Shown: positions 19,773 to 29,030 of the stretch, piece by piece
Numbering within the stretch: position 1 is the first letter of the stretch
How the letters are laid out: each line of letters opens with the position of its first letter
Assembly: GCA_030431985.1 (NCBI GenBank)
Contig: JAUIIB010000026.1
Location: 1-43,038, forward strand
Length of the DNA stretch: 43,038 nt
Origin: Gammaproteobacteria bacterium
GTDB taxonomy: Bacteria; Pseudomonadota; Gammaproteobacteria; Burkholderiales; Nitrosomonadaceae
Direction of reading: 5' to 3'
Program-made: the position numbers and the translations under genes
Notes under the pieces: model-generated
The model's input: the letters and a program-made list of their open reading frames with translations, nothing else
Database searches by the model: none
What the model was told of the DNA's origin: nothing

Positions 19773-20432
19773 ATGTTTTTTTGGATTGTACAGCGTGATT
19801 TATTACTGGCGATGCGCCGCCGATCAGATGTGCTAACCACATTATTTTTCTTTGTAATTGTCGTTAGTCTGTTTCCGTTGAGCGTGGGGCCGGAAATGAA
19901 TATGTTGCGTATGATGGCTCCAGGTGTGGTGTGGGTTGCTGCTTTGCTGGCGTCGATGTTGTCACTTGGCAGATTGTTTTCTAATGACTATCTTGACGGT
20001 ACACTTGAACAAATGTTGCTTTCGTCTCAGTCATTATCCATTCTTGTGTTGGGTAAAGCACTGGCACATTGGCTCGTCACCGGTGTGCCACTGGTTTTAA
20101 TGGCACCGGTTTTGGGTATCCAGTATGACTTACCCGTAGATGCTTTATTTGTTTTAACCACGTCGCTATTATTGGGCACACCGGTACTGAGTCTAATTGG
20201 TGCAATTGGTGCAGCGCTGACACTTGGGCTGCGTGGTGGTGGCGTTTTGGTTTCGTTGCTGGTTTTACCATTGTATATTCCAGTTTTAATTTTTGGAGCG
20301 GGTTCTGTGGAAGCCGACATGGCAGGGCTTGATTACGACGCACATTTATCATTACTCGGTGCATTTTTACTGGTATCGATTGTGTTCGCGCCCTGGGCAG
20401 CGGCTTCTTCTTTACGGGTGTCTATGGAGTAA
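19773..20432 (+). CDS. ccmB: Heme exporter membrane protein CcmB
   Basis: 219-aa integral membrane partner of CcmA with about six hydrophobic helices. Family landmarks are the start IVQRDLLLAMRRRSDVLTTLFFFVIVVSLFPLSVGPE, then APGVVWVAALLASMLSLGRLF and YLDGTLEQMLLS. It follows ccmA by 1 bp. A 206-bp gap separates it from ccmC; it contains a TATAAA-like box (about 20551) but no full promoter I would defend. Confidence 0.95.
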   Translation: MFFWIVQRDLLLAMRRRSDVLTTLFFFVIVVSLFPLSVGPEMNMLRMMAPGVVWVAALLASMLSLGRLFSNDYLDGTLEQMLLSSQSLSILVLGKALAHWLVTGVPLVLMAPVLGIQYDLPVDALFVLTTSLLLGTPVLSLIGAIGAALTLGLRGGGVLVSLLVLPLYIPVLIFGAGSVEADMAGLDYDAHLSLLGAFLLVSIVFAPWAAASSLRVSME

Positions 20433-20638
20433 TTGTATGTACTTTATTGTGAAACAGGATCGGACTGAGAAAAATCAAAAGGTTTCATAATTTCTCTATT
20501 TTGAATTAAAGTGGTTCAAAATGGTTTATAGGTTGGTGTTTTTTAGTATAAAATTCGGCGGCCGCTGTAAACGAGTCTTGCTGGAACAATCCAAGCATCG
20601 GTAATAATTATAACTTTAAATAGTAAGTATTATTTTTT

Positions 20639-21382
20639 ATGGCAATTAATTGGTACAAATATGCTTCCCCAGCAAGTTTTTATTCACTTGCCGGAAGAAT
20701 GATTCCATTTTTTGCGATTCTGGCCTTTGGGCTACTGGTCGCAGGACTATACATTGGTTTTTTTGTTGCTCCGACAGATTTCCAGCAGGGTGAGGCTTAC
20801 CGGATAATTTTTATACATGTGCCTGCAGCCTGGATGTCGATGTTTCTCTATGTTGTGATGGCTCTCTGGGCAGGAATTGGTCTCGCATTTAATACGCGAC
20901 TGTCATCTATGATGGCAACTGCAATAGCACCGACGGGTGCCATGTTTACGTTTGTTGCGCTCTGGACAGGCTCGCTTTGGGGAAAACCGATGTGGGGTAC
21001 TTGGTGGGTATGGGATGCACGGTTGACATCCGAGTTAATACTGTTGTTTCTTTATATTGGATTTATGTCGCTTCAAGCTGCAATTGATGATCCACGTCGA
21101 GCTGATAAAGCTGGCGCTATTATCGCTTTGGTTGGTGTTATCAATATTCCCATTATTTATTTTTCAGTACAGTGGTGGAACACGCTGCATCAGGGTGCGT
21201 CGGTTAGCGTGACACAAGCGCCGACGATGGCTTCAACCATGTTGACAGGTATGATGGTCATGGTATTCGCAGCATGGATGTATGCTATCGCCGTAATTTT
21301 AAAACGCGTACGTGTCATTATTCTCGAGCGAGAAAGACATACTGCATGGGTTTCTGAACTCAATGAAAGAGGGGCGCTGTGA
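20639..21382 (+). CDS. ccmC: Heme exporter/heme-handling membrane protein CcmC
   Basis: 247-aa inner-membrane protein that loads heme onto CcmE. Six hydrophobic segments are visible, with the conserved periplasmic tryptophan-rich WWD loop GTWWVWDARLTSELILL and flanking conserved histidines (IIFIHVPAAW and NTLHQGASV). The stop overlaps the ccmD start by one base (TGATG), which indicates translational coupling. Confidence 0.96.
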   Translation: MAINWYKYASPASFYSLAGRMIPFFAILAFGLLVAGLYIGFFVAPTDFQQGEAYRIIFIHVPAAWMSMFLYVVMALWAGIGLAFNTRLSSMMATAIAPTGAMFTFVALWTGSLWGKPMWGTWWVWDARLTSELILLFLYIGFMSLQAAIDDPRRADKAGAIIALVGVINIPIIYFSVQWWNTLHQGASVSVTQAPTMASTMLTGMMVMVFAAWMYAIAVILKRVRVIILERERHTAWVSELNERGAL

Positions 21383-21588
21383 TGGATTGGTCAAATTGGT
21401 CCGAATTTCTTGCGATGGGTGGATACGGTATTTATGTTTGGGGGTCATACCTTGTAACGTTTGCATGTGTAATCGGCGAAATATTGCTAATTTTCAAACG
21501 TCGACGAACTTTAGTCAAAAGATATGGTCAGATATTCGATGCAAATGGAGAAGATACTTCATATCAGGATGATAAGACGGCTGTTTGA
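21382..21588 (+). CDS. ccmD: Heme exporter protein CcmD
   Basis: 68-aa small membrane protein that stabilises CcmC-CcmE. It has a single transmembrane helix (about 15-38, IYVWGSYLVTFACVIGEILLIF) followed by a basic stretch KRRRTLVKR. The start is ATG 21382, overlapping the ccmC stop; a GTG one codon earlier is possible but less likely. ccmE follows after 73 bp. Confidence 0.92.
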   Translation: MDWSNWSEFLAMGGYGIYVWGSYLVTFACVIGEILLIFKRRRTLVKRYGQIFDANGEDTSYQDDKTAV

Positions 21589-21661
21589 TTATTGAGAAGC
21601 TTTTGATGTATAAAAAGTCTCAATATGACAAAGGCTCTGAAATAAAGAAGAGATGAAATAA

Positions 21662-22111
21662 ATGAAACCACGTCATAAAAAGCTTGCGATAATTACTGCA
21701 AGCGTTGCTGCATTAGGTGTATCAGCTTACTTAGTATTAAACGCATTTCAAAGTAATTTGGTGTTTTTCTTCAGTCCAACGCAAGTCATGGCTAAAGAAG
21801 CACCTGTTGGCAAAAGCTTCCGAATTGGTGGTCTTGTGGAAGAAGGTAGCATTCAGCGTGAAGCGAGTGGTACAACGGTCAGATTTTCAATAACCGATAC
21901 ATCCAAAACGATACAAGTTGTATATACCGGTATCTTGCCCGACCTATTCAGAGAAGGCAAAGGTGTTGTTGCACAGGGTAAATTAGGTGAAAACGGGGTT
22001 TTCAATGCTGACGAAGTACTCGCGAAGCATGATGAAAACTATATGCCGCCTGAAGCTGCGCTTGCTCTAGAAGAAGCGGCAAAGGCACAAAAAGCTACGT
22101 CGGTACAATAA
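21662..22111 (+). CDS. ccmE: Cytochrome c maturation heme chaperone CcmE
   Basis: 149-aa periplasmic heme chaperone with an N-terminal membrane anchor (about 8-30). The covalent heme ligand is H123 in [11 protein letters not shown], with the axial Tyr at 127; these match H130 and Y134 of E. coli. The OB-fold core ([39 protein letters not shown]) is intact. Confidence 0.97.
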   Translation: MKPRHKKLAIITASVAALGVSAYLVLNAFQSNLVFFFSPTQVMAKEAPVGKSFRIGGLVEEGSIQREASGTTVRFSITDTSKTIQVVYTGILPDLFREGKGVVAQGKLGENGVFNADEVLAKHDENYMPPEAALALEEAAKAQKATSVQ

Positions 22112-22196
22112 TATTTCCTGCATTTGTATAATGCTGCAATACTTCCGAACGTTCTGTATTCAGGCACAATCTTCTTAATCGACAAGTAAAAATATT

Positions 22197-24254
22197 ATGA
22201 TTCCAGAAATAGGCAATTTTGCGCTCATCATTGCGCTGTTATTGGCAATAACACAAGGTACTTTGCCACTGATTGGCGCGACACGCGGCATTCCGGCATG
22301 GATTGCATTAGCAAAACCAGTCGTACAGGGGCAGTTTGTTTTTGTATTGATTGCGTTCCTTTGTCTTGGCTATTCGTTCGTAACCAGTGATTTTTCTGTA
22401 ATAAATGTGGCAAGAAATTCAAATACCGAACTGCCAATACAGTACCGAATCGCAGCTACATGGGGGTCGCATGAAGGTTCATTGCTTTTATGGGTTTTAA
22501 TGCTTGCAGGATGGTCGGTCGCCGTCAGCGTTTTTAGTAAACAGTTGCCCGATGATATGGTTGCCCGTGTACTAGGTATTTTAGGATTGGTAAGCATTGG
22601 TTTTTTGTCGTTTCTGCTGCTGACCTCCAACCCGTTTGACCGTTTATTGCCGGCTGCCATGGAAGGCAGCGACTTAAACCCTTTACTTCAGGACCCGGGT
22701 ATGGTTGTACATCCACCAATGTTATATATGGGATACGTCGGGTTTTCGGTTGCATTTGCATTGGCAATAGGTGCATTGTTGAGTGGAAAACTAGATGCAG
22801 CCTGGGCGCGCTGGTCCCGTCCCTGGACTACTGTAGCTTGGGTATTTTTAACCACAGGTATTATGCTGGGTAGTTGGTGGGCATACTATGAGCTCGGCTG
22901 GGGAGGCTGGTGGTTCTGGGATCCCGTCGAGAACGCTTCTTTTATGCCATGGCTGGCAGGCACTGCATTGATGCATTCTTTGGCCGTGACTGAAAAGCGT
23001 GGCGGATTCAAAAGCTGGACGGTACTGTTAGCTATCAGTACGTTTGCATTGAGTTTATTGGGTACATTCCTGGTACGTTCCGGTGTTTTAACCTCAGTAC
23101 ATGCATTTGCTACCGATCCGGAAAGAGGTATTTTCGTTCTTGGATTTCTGTTTGTAACCGTTACACTCTCACTATTATTATTTGCGTGGCGTGCACCTAA
23201 AGTAGGTCTCGGCGGTAAGTTTGATCTGCTGTCGCGTGAATCTATGTTATTGGCAAATAATTTGTTATTACTCGTCGCTTCTGCCAGTGTTTTACTGGGA
23301 ACGTTATACCCGCTGGTTATCGATGCATTGGATCTTGGGAAAATTTCTGTTGGGCCGCCGTATTTTGAGGCTGTATTTGTACCGGTTATGACCCCGGCAA
23401 TTTTCCTGATTGGACTCGGTCCTATTTCGCGCTGGAAACAAATGAGCCTGCCGTCTTTAGCTGTGCGTATCCGTTGGGCGATTGGCGTCAGTATCGTCAG
23501 TGCGATTATAGCGCCGTTTTTTATGGGGGAATGGAAACCGCTTGTGAGTTTCGGATTGCTGCTGGCATTCTGGATTATTATGAGTATTCTGGTCAGCTTT
23601 AAACATCGTCTCAATAACAGCGGCCAGGGGAATGTGTTTGCACGATTAGCCAAGCAATCCAGAAGTTTCTACGGAATGCATTGTGCGCATTTCGGTGTTG
23701 CTGTCTTTATTATCGGTGTAACGCTCGTTAACGGTTATGAAACAGAGAAAGATGTACGAATGGATATCGGTAGCCGTGTAACCATTAATGAATATGCATT
23801 CCAGTTCAACGGCGTATCAGATGTTGTCGGGCCGAATTACAAGGCTGTTCGTGGTGAAATTGATGTGCTAAAGAATGGAGAGTTTGTAAGGAAACTGTTT
23901 CCTGAAAAACGTACCTATAATGCATCGGGCATGGCCATGACAGAGGCAGCAATTGACACCGGGTTATTTCGTGATCTTTATGTTGCTTTGGGTGAACCTT
24001 TGGAAGGGGAAGCCTGGGTTGTACGTGCTTATCACAAGCCATTCGTTGACTGGATTTGGTTAGGTTGTTTGTTTATGTCAATTGGTGGGATCTTAACCGT
24101 CAGTGACAAGCGTTATCGACTTAAAATTAAGGATAAGAGCAAACAGGTATTGAATAAAGTACTGGCTAAAGAACCATCCGATACAGTTCAGCAAGATAAT
24201 CCGGCAACAGCAAAAAGCAGTGCTGACCTTGCTACGGATACTAGGAAAGTATAA
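22197..24254 (+). CDS. ccmF: Cytochrome c heme lyase subunit CcmF
   Basis: 685-aa large membrane protein that, with CcmH/CcmI, attaches heme to apocytochromes c. The WWD domain WGGWWFWDPVENASFMPWL is intact, with conserved histidines at TWGSHEGSLLLW, MHSLAVTEKRGG and VLTSVHAFATDPERG. About 14-15 hydrophobic helices are present, with a periplasmic loop before the last one (YETEKDVRMDIGSR). Its stop overlaps the ccmG start by one base (TAATG). Confidence 0.97.
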   Translation: MIPEIGNFALIIALLLAITQGTLPLIGATRGIPAWIALAKPVVQGQFVFVLIAFLCLGYSFVTSDFSVINVARNSNTELPIQYRIAATWGSHEGSLLLWVLMLAGWSVAVSVFSKQLPDDMVARVLGILGLVSIGFLSFLLLTSNPFDRLLPAAMEGSDLNPLLQDPGMVVHPPMLYMGYVGFSVAFALAIGALLSGKLDAAWARWSRPWTTVAWVFLTTGIMLGSWWAYYELGWGGWWFWDPVENASFMPWLAGTALMHSLAVTEKRGGFKSWTVLLAISTFALSLLGTFLVRSGVLTSVHAFATDPERGIFVLGFLFVTVTLSLLLFAWRAPKVGLGGKFDLLSRESMLLANNLLLLVASASVLLGTLYPLVIDALDLGKISVGPPYFEAVFVPVMTPAIFLIGLGPISRWKQMSLPSLAVRIRWAIGVSIVSAIIAPFFMGEWKPLVSFGLLLAFWIIMSILVSFKHRLNNSGQGNVFARLAKQSRSFYGMHCAHFGVAVFIIGVTLVNGYETEKDVRMDIGSRVTINEYAFQFNGVSDVVGPNYKAVRGEIDVLKNGEFVRKLFPEKRTYNASGMAMTEAAIDTGLFRDLYVALGEPLEGEAWVVRAYHKPFVDWIWLGCLFMSIGGILTVSDKRYRLKIKDKSKQVLNKVLAKEPSDTVQQDNPATAKSSADLATDTRKV

Positions 24255-24781
24255 TGCGTTATTTAATTCCTTTGTTTGCGTTTGTTGTATTGGCGTTGTT
24301 TTTGTTCGCAGGGCTGTCGCTCAATCCACGCCAGGTCCCTTCGCCTCTTATCGATAAACCGGCCCCAGAATTTGAACTATATAGCCTGCACGAACCAGAA
24401 AAAATTTTTTCATCTAGAGATAATCTTGGGAAAGTCTGGCTGTTAAATGTCTGGGCTTCATGGTGTGTGGCTTGTCGAGACGAACATCCTTTATTGGTGC
24501 AATTAGCCAACTCCGGTGTGGTACCCATTTTTGGTCTTAACTATAAGGATGAAGACGCAACAGCTAAAAAATGGCTTAAACATTTCGGTGATCCGTATGC
24601 AACCAGTATTGTTGATCCTGATGGTTCAGTTGGCATCGACTACGGTGTTTATGGTGTGCCGGAAACCTACGTAATCGATAAGCAGGGGATTATTCGACAC
24701 AAACAAATAGGTCCGGTGACTGCGGATTCGTTGCAGAATACGATTATTCCGCTGATTGTTGAGTTACAAGGACGTACATGA
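24254..24781 (+). CDS. ccmG: Thiol:disulfide interchange protein CcmG/DsbE
   Basis: 175-aa membrane-anchored periplasmic thioredoxin that keeps apocytochrome CXXCH cysteines reduced. It has an N-terminal anchor (about 5-22), active site WASWCVACRDEHP (C71, C74) and the cis-proline loop GVPETYVIDKQG. One-base overlap with ccmF and four-base overlap (ATGA) with ccmH indicate coupling. Confidence 0.96.
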   Translation: MRYLIPLFAFVVLALFLFAGLSLNPRQVPSPLIDKPAPEFELYSLHEPEKIFSSRDNLGKVWLLNVWASWCVACRDEHPLLVQLANSGVVPIFGLNYKDEDATAKKWLKHFGDPYATSIVDPDGSVGIDYGVYGVPETYVIDKQGIIRHKQIGPVTADSLQNTIIPLIVELQGRT

Positions 24782-25410
24782 TGAGCTTAAACGGTTTATC
24801 GATTAACGGCTTAAAACAGAATAGCTGCTGTAAGGTATTAAAGTACTTTAGACGGGTTATGGGTGCTGCCGCCATTTTAACGGTGTTTATGCTGCCACTA
24901 ATAACTCAAGCTGAAACTGGGTATAAAGAAGCCGCTCCCGTAGCGGAAGATCTAGAGATTGAACAGCGGATGCTGACTTTAACTGAAGACCTTCGTTGTC
25001 TGGTGTGTCAGAACGAAACGATAGCCGATTCTCGTGCTGATTTCTCCAATGATATGCGTCGGATTATTCGCGAACAGATTAAAGCTGGTAAAACAGACCC
25101 AGAGATTATTGATTTTTTAGTTGAGCGTTATGGTGATTTCGTGTTGTACAACCCACCGATGAAAAATACAACCTTACTGTTGTGGTTTGGCCCGCTGATT
25201 TTCTTTATTTTTAGTACATTGTTCATGATTAAATACCTTAAAGGTCGGCGTATGCAGATTAAAGAAGCAAACCTGACTGAGGATGAACAAAAGAAAGTGG
25301 CTGCTTTGCTCGATAGTGATGACCTGCACGATCAGCAAAGCAATCTGGGTCAGGAGCAAGCACAACAAACTGAGATATCTGAGAAGAATAACAAAGGTAA
25401 TAATGTATGA
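24778..25410 (+). CDS. ccmH: Cytochrome c-type biogenesis protein CcmH
   Basis: 210-aa periplasmic/membrane protein that reduces the apocytochrome disulfide. The redox motif LRCLVCQNETIADS contains C74 and C77, after a leader with one hydrophobic segment (about 28-46). A second membrane helix (LLLWFGPLIFFIFSTLFMI) is followed by a cytoplasmic Gln/Asp-rich tail. The N-terminal 25 residues are longer than usual, so ATG 24781 or a later start could be used. It overlaps ccmI by 4 bp. Confidence 0.93.
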   Translation: MMSLNGLSINGLKQNSCCKVLKYFRRVMGAAAILTVFMLPLITQAETGYKEAAPVAEDLEIEQRMLTLTEDLRCLVCQNETIADSRADFSNDMRRIIREQIKAGKTDPEIIDFLVERYGDFVLYNPPMKNTTLLLWFGPLIFFIFSTLFMIKYLKGRRMQIKEANLTEDEQKKVAALLDSDDLHDQQSNLGQEQAQQTEISEKNNKGNNV

Positions 25411-26756
25411 CGACATTCTGGATTATTGCAGGTATTTTTATTGTAGTCGCCCTGCTTTTTATCATTCCAACTTTGTTGAGGAATAAAAGTAGTGAAGAAC
25501 AGCGTATTGAACGCAGCGCGGTTAATGTTACCGTTTATCGTGATCAACTGAAAGAATTGGACAGAGATCTTGAAAACGATATCCTGACCCGGGAGCAATA
25601 CAATCAAAGTAAACAAGAACTGCAACAACGCATGCTTCAGGATGTTCCTGAGGATGAAGTTGTGAACGGTATTAAAACGAACAAAGCCACAAATGTCGTA
25701 GTTTCAGTTGTGATTGCGCTGGCTTTACCTGTTGTCGCTGTATATCTTTATCTGGAAATTGGTGATACGCGCGGGTTGTTGCCACAAGCGCAACTTGCAA
25801 ATGCAACGCAAATGCAGCAGGCCGAAGGAAATGGCGCGCCTGAAGGTCATGACAATTTCGCATCGGTTTTAGATAATTTAATTACCAGACTTCAGGACAA
25901 TCCGGAAGATATTGAGGGCTGGTTTATGTTAGCGCGAACTTATGCCATCATGAATCAATACGATAAGGCAGCCGCCACTTACGGGAAACTGAACGAAATT
26001 ATTCCAGATAATCCACAGATTCTGAGTGATTATGCTGACATGCTTGCGATGACCAATAATGGTAATCTCAGCGGGAAGCCATCTGAACTGATACAAACAG
26101 CTTTAACTATCGATCCAGAATACCCAAAAGCTTTGGCGCTAGCTGGAACGGCGGAATACGAGCAGAACCAATTTGATCAGGCTGCAAAGTATTGGGAACG
26201 ATTATTGGCGGTTATTCCAGCCGATTCTGAGTTGGCTATGTCCGTGAGAAAGAGTGTTACGGAAGCTCAGTTACTCGCGTCTGGAAAAGATTCTGAAGAG
26301 GTCCGGAAGCAGCTTGCGGAAGCGAGCATAGGGGAGGCTGCGCCTCAACAAGCAAGTGTGATGCAACAACAACAGTCTGCAGCGTCGGAGTCTACAAGCA
26401 ATGTTTCAGGGATGTCGTCGATTTCGGGTAATGTTACGATCAGTGATACTTTAGCGAAGCGTGCGAATCCGAATGATACGTTGTTTATTTATGCACGTGC
26501 TGAAACAGGGCCTAAAATGCCTTTGGCAATTTTGAGATTAAAAGCCAGCGATCTGCCAGCAACATTTACACTAACTGATGCAATGGCAATGACGCCCGCC
26601 ATGAAATTGTCGAGTTTCCAGAATGTTGTTATTGAGGCGCGTATTTCAAAATCGGGACAAGCTGTTCCATCAAGTGGTGACTTACAGGGATTGAGTAAAC
26701 CCGTTACAATCGGCGATAGTAATGTTTCGATTATTATTGACTCAACGATCCCATGA
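25407..26756 (+). CDS. ccmI: Cytochrome c-type biogenesis protein CcmI (TPR)
   Basis: 449 aa, apocytochrome-binding subunit of the heme ligation complex. Two N-terminal membrane helices (about 4-22 and 94-112) flank a cytoplasmic coiled region (YRDQLKELDRDLENDILTREQY). TPR repeats follow (about 170-290: EGWFMLARTYAIMNQYDKAAATYGKL; KALALAGTAEYEQNQFDQAAKYWERLL). After a Gln/Ser-rich linker comes a C-terminal beta domain (ISGNVTISDTLAKRANPNDTLFIYARA). CcmH and CcmI are separate proteins here, unlike the E. coli fusion. Confidence 0.94.
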   Translation: MTTFWIIAGIFIVVALLFIIPTLLRNKSSEEQRIERSAVNVTVYRDQLKELDRDLENDILTREQYNQSKQELQQRMLQDVPEDEVVNGIKTNKATNVVVSVVIALALPVVAVYLYLEIGDTRGLLPQAQLANATQMQQAEGNGAPEGHDNFASVLDNLITRLQDNPEDIEGWFMLARTYAIMNQYDKAAATYGKLNEIIPDNPQILSDYADMLAMTNNGNLSGKPSELIQTALTIDPEYPKALALAGTAEYEQNQFDQAAKYWERLLAVIPADSELAMSVRKSVTEAQLLASGKDSEEVRKQLAEASIGEAAPQQASVMQQQQSAASESTSNVSGMSSISGNVTISDTLAKRANPNDTLFIYARAETGPKMPLAILRLKASDLPATFTLTDAMAMTPAMKLSSFQNVVIEARISKSGQAVPSSGDLQGLSKPVTIGDSNVSIIIDSTIP

Positions 26757-26814
26757 TTGCTTACCGAGATCATGTACCATGACTTTAATAACTTTTATTT
26801 GTTGATCGGAACCT

Positions 26815-27276
26815 ATGTTGGCAATTAATCAACCTGTAGCTGATTTTCAATTACCCAGCACCGGTGAGAAAACGTTCAGTTTGTCTGGCGCAAGTGGACG
26901 GCATCTGGTTATTTATTTTTATCCAAAAGATGATACACCGGGATGCACTACAGAAGGCAGCGACTTCAGAGAAAATTATGCTGCTTTTAAAGCACAAAAC
27001 TGTGAGATTCTAGGCGTTTCGCGCGATAGTATTAAGTCACATGAGCGTTTTAAAGAGAAAATGAATTTTCCGTTTGACCTGTTAAGTGATGCCGATGAAG
27101 TGGTTTGTGAACAATTCGGTGTTATGAAAATGAAAAATATGTATGGCAAACAGGTTCGCGGTATCGAACGGAGCACATTTGTAATCGATGCGAAAGGTGT
27201 ACTCAGAAATGAATGGCGAGGTGTGAAGGTGCCCGGCCATGTTGAGGAAGTGCTGGATTTTGTTAAGACACTTTAA
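26815..27276 (+). CDS. bcp: Peroxiredoxin, BCP/PrxQ type
   Basis: 153-aa thioredoxin-dependent thiol peroxidase. The peroxidatic Cys is C44 in [16 protein letters not shown], with the conserved Thr, Pro and later Arg ([10 protein letters not shown]). E. coli Bcp has a second Cys five residues on; here that position is Ser, so resolution must use another Cys (C63 or the VVCEQFG Cys) or an external thiol. It lies 58 bp after ccmI and may be read with it. The 3' end overlaps mdh by 4 bp, convergent. Confidence 0.93.
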   Translation: MLAINQPVADFQLPSTGEKTFSLSGASGRHLVIYFYPKDDTPGCTTEGSDFRENYAAFKAQNCEILGVSRDSIKSHERFKEKMNFPFDLLSDADEVVCEQFGVMKMKNMYGKQVRGIERSTFVIDAKGVLRNEWRGVKVPGHVEEVLDFVKTL

Positions 27277-28259
27277 GTGAGCAAATGGTTGATTGCATTC
27301 TGTTCTGTTGCGAGTTCTTCATAGCTTTTTTGCATCTTCTTAATGTCGGTTTCACTTAAATCTAATCCCTGAACAATCTGGTAGCGACCACCTTTACAGG
27401 TTACCGGAAAACTGAAAATGACACCTTCCGGAATGCCGTAACTTCCGTCGGACAAAATACCCATAGATGTCCAATCATTCATTGGTGTGTCGAAAATCCA
27501 GTCTTGGATATGATTAATAATGGCGCTTGCGGCGCTTGCAGCACTTGATCTGCCATGTCTTGCTTCAATAATCGCCATACCGCGTTTTTGTACAGTCGGA
27601 ACAAAGCTGTTAGCAATCCAGTCCTTGTCCGTAATGAGTGCACTGACAGGTTCGTTATCAATAACGGCATGACTCAGGTCGGGGTATTGTGTATTTGAAT
27701 GGTTCCCCCAGACAGTCATTTTTTTGATACTGGTAACGGGTTTAGACAATTTTCGCGCAACCTGAGACAAAGCGCGATTGTGATCGAGCCTTAACATTGC
27801 GGTAAAATTCTTGGGATCAAGATCAGGTGCGTTCTTAAGCGTTATATAGGCGTTGGTATTAGCAGGGTTACCCACAACTAAAACTTTGACGTTTTTATTT
27901 GCGACAGCATTGAGCGCCTTGCCCTGTTCGATAAATATTGGTCCGTTTGCTTCTAAAAGATCTTTACGTTCCATATTTTCACCGCGGGGTCTTGCACCGA
28001 TAAGCAGGGCAATATCGGCATCTTTGAATGCAATCAACGGATCATCTGTTGTTATCAAGTCGGCCAATAGCGGGAATGCGCAGTCTTGTAACTCCATAAC
28101 CAGACCGTCGAATAATGGGCGGGCGTTTGGAATATCAAGCAGTTGTAGAATAACAGGCTGATCTTTACCCAGCATATCACCTGCCGCGATACGAAATAGC
28201 AGACTGTAGCAAATCTGGCCTGTTGCACCGGTAACTGAAATACGAATAGGCGATTTCAT
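27273..28259 (-). CDS. mdh: Malate dehydrogenase
   Basis: 328-aa NAD-dependent malate dehydrogenase of the TCA cycle, of the long cytosolic-type form common in betaproteobacteria. Visible are the nucleotide-binding start [23 protein letters not shown], the substrate-loop region [33 protein letters not shown], and catalytic [11 protein letters not shown] with the active-site His. AAGGA precedes the ATG with normal spacing. The gene is monocistronic and converges on bcp. Confidence 0.96.
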   Translation of the reverse strand: MKSPIRISVTGATGQICYSLLFRIAAGDMLGKDQPVILQLLDIPNARPLFDGLVMELQDCAFPLLADLITTDDPLIAFKDADIALLIGARPRGENMERKDLLEANGPIFIEQGKALNAVANKNVKVLVVGNPANTNAYITLKNAPDLDPKNFTAMLRLDHNRALSQVARKLSKPVTSIKKMTVWGNHSNTQYPDLSHAVIDNEPVSALITDKDWIANSFVPTVQKRGMAIIEARHGRSSAASAASAIINHIQDWIFDTPMNDWTSMGILSDGSYGIPEGVIFSFPVTCKGGRYQIVQGLDLSETDIKKMQKSYEELATEQNAINHLLT

Positions 28260-28400
28260 TTTATCAATCCTTTGGAGTTCCCATAGAGCATAATCAAAAG
28301 CAAAGGCGCGGGGAAATTCGACACCGAATTATACTTGTAATCGTAGATTCGAGAAAGACCGTGGTGAGTTTTATAGTCTCAAGTCTAGCAATGGATAGTT

Positions 28401-28874
28401 TTACCGGCAAGCACTGTAAATTTGATTCGATAAATCCTGATTCAGACGGCTATAGTAATCCGGGCCAAAATAAAAACCAATTAATGCGTGTTGCCAGAGA
28501 TAATGTGTATGTAAATCTGCCTTTAGTGCGCGCAGCTGTTTGCAATGGTTTTTTTCTTTTATAGCTTGTATTTTTGATTGTTGTCGGGAAGCTGATTGCA
28601 ATTTACGCTGTATATTTTTTTGCTTCATTTTCTGGAGTTTTATGATCATAGCATTTTGTTTTTGCTGCGCGGTTGTTTTTGTGGTTTCTGGCAATTCTGT
28701 TAAATCGGATACGGTGGCGCCAGGTACAGGAGTTGTGCTGTATTGAAGCTGGCCCCAGGGATCGCTCCATTGATAAATAGTTTCCGAGCAGGCGTTTAGT
28801 GTATATCCCGAAAGAAGCAAGCCAAGCCAAACAAGTTTTATTGAAATTTCATGATTTCTCAATATGTGCAACAT
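28401..28874 (-). CDS. DUF4124-type secreted/lipoprotein-like hypothetical protein
   Basis: 157 aa. An N-terminal hydrophobic segment ends in LNAC, an imperfect lipobox, so it is exported and perhaps lipidated. TIYQWSDPWGQLQYSTTPVPGA right after it is the DUF4124 motif (IYKW-D-G--YS--P). The middle is a Lys/Gln-rich helical stretch, probably a coiled coil, and the C-terminus is aromatic. The function of DUF4124 proteins is unknown. It lies about 140 bp after mdh's start region, separated from hemW by 156 bp. Confidence 0.75.
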   Translation of the reverse strand: MLHILRNHEISIKLVWLGLLLSGYTLNACSETIYQWSDPWGQLQYSTTPVPGATVSDLTELPETTKTTAQQKQNAMIIKLQKMKQKNIQRKLQSASRQQSKIQAIKEKNHCKQLRALKADLHTHYLWQHALIGFYFGPDYYSRLNQDLSNQIYSACR

Positions 28875-29030
28875 GTTTTAATTAATCAGTAATTGACTGC
28901 TGTTGTTTCTTTTCCTAAAAGTACAATATAGCATGAAGCCGGTGAATAGCAGTCATCCGGCAATTATTCACCTGCCAGTAGCAATTGCTCGATAATCTCT
29001 TTAGGTTTAATGTAGGCCACAACGTGCTCT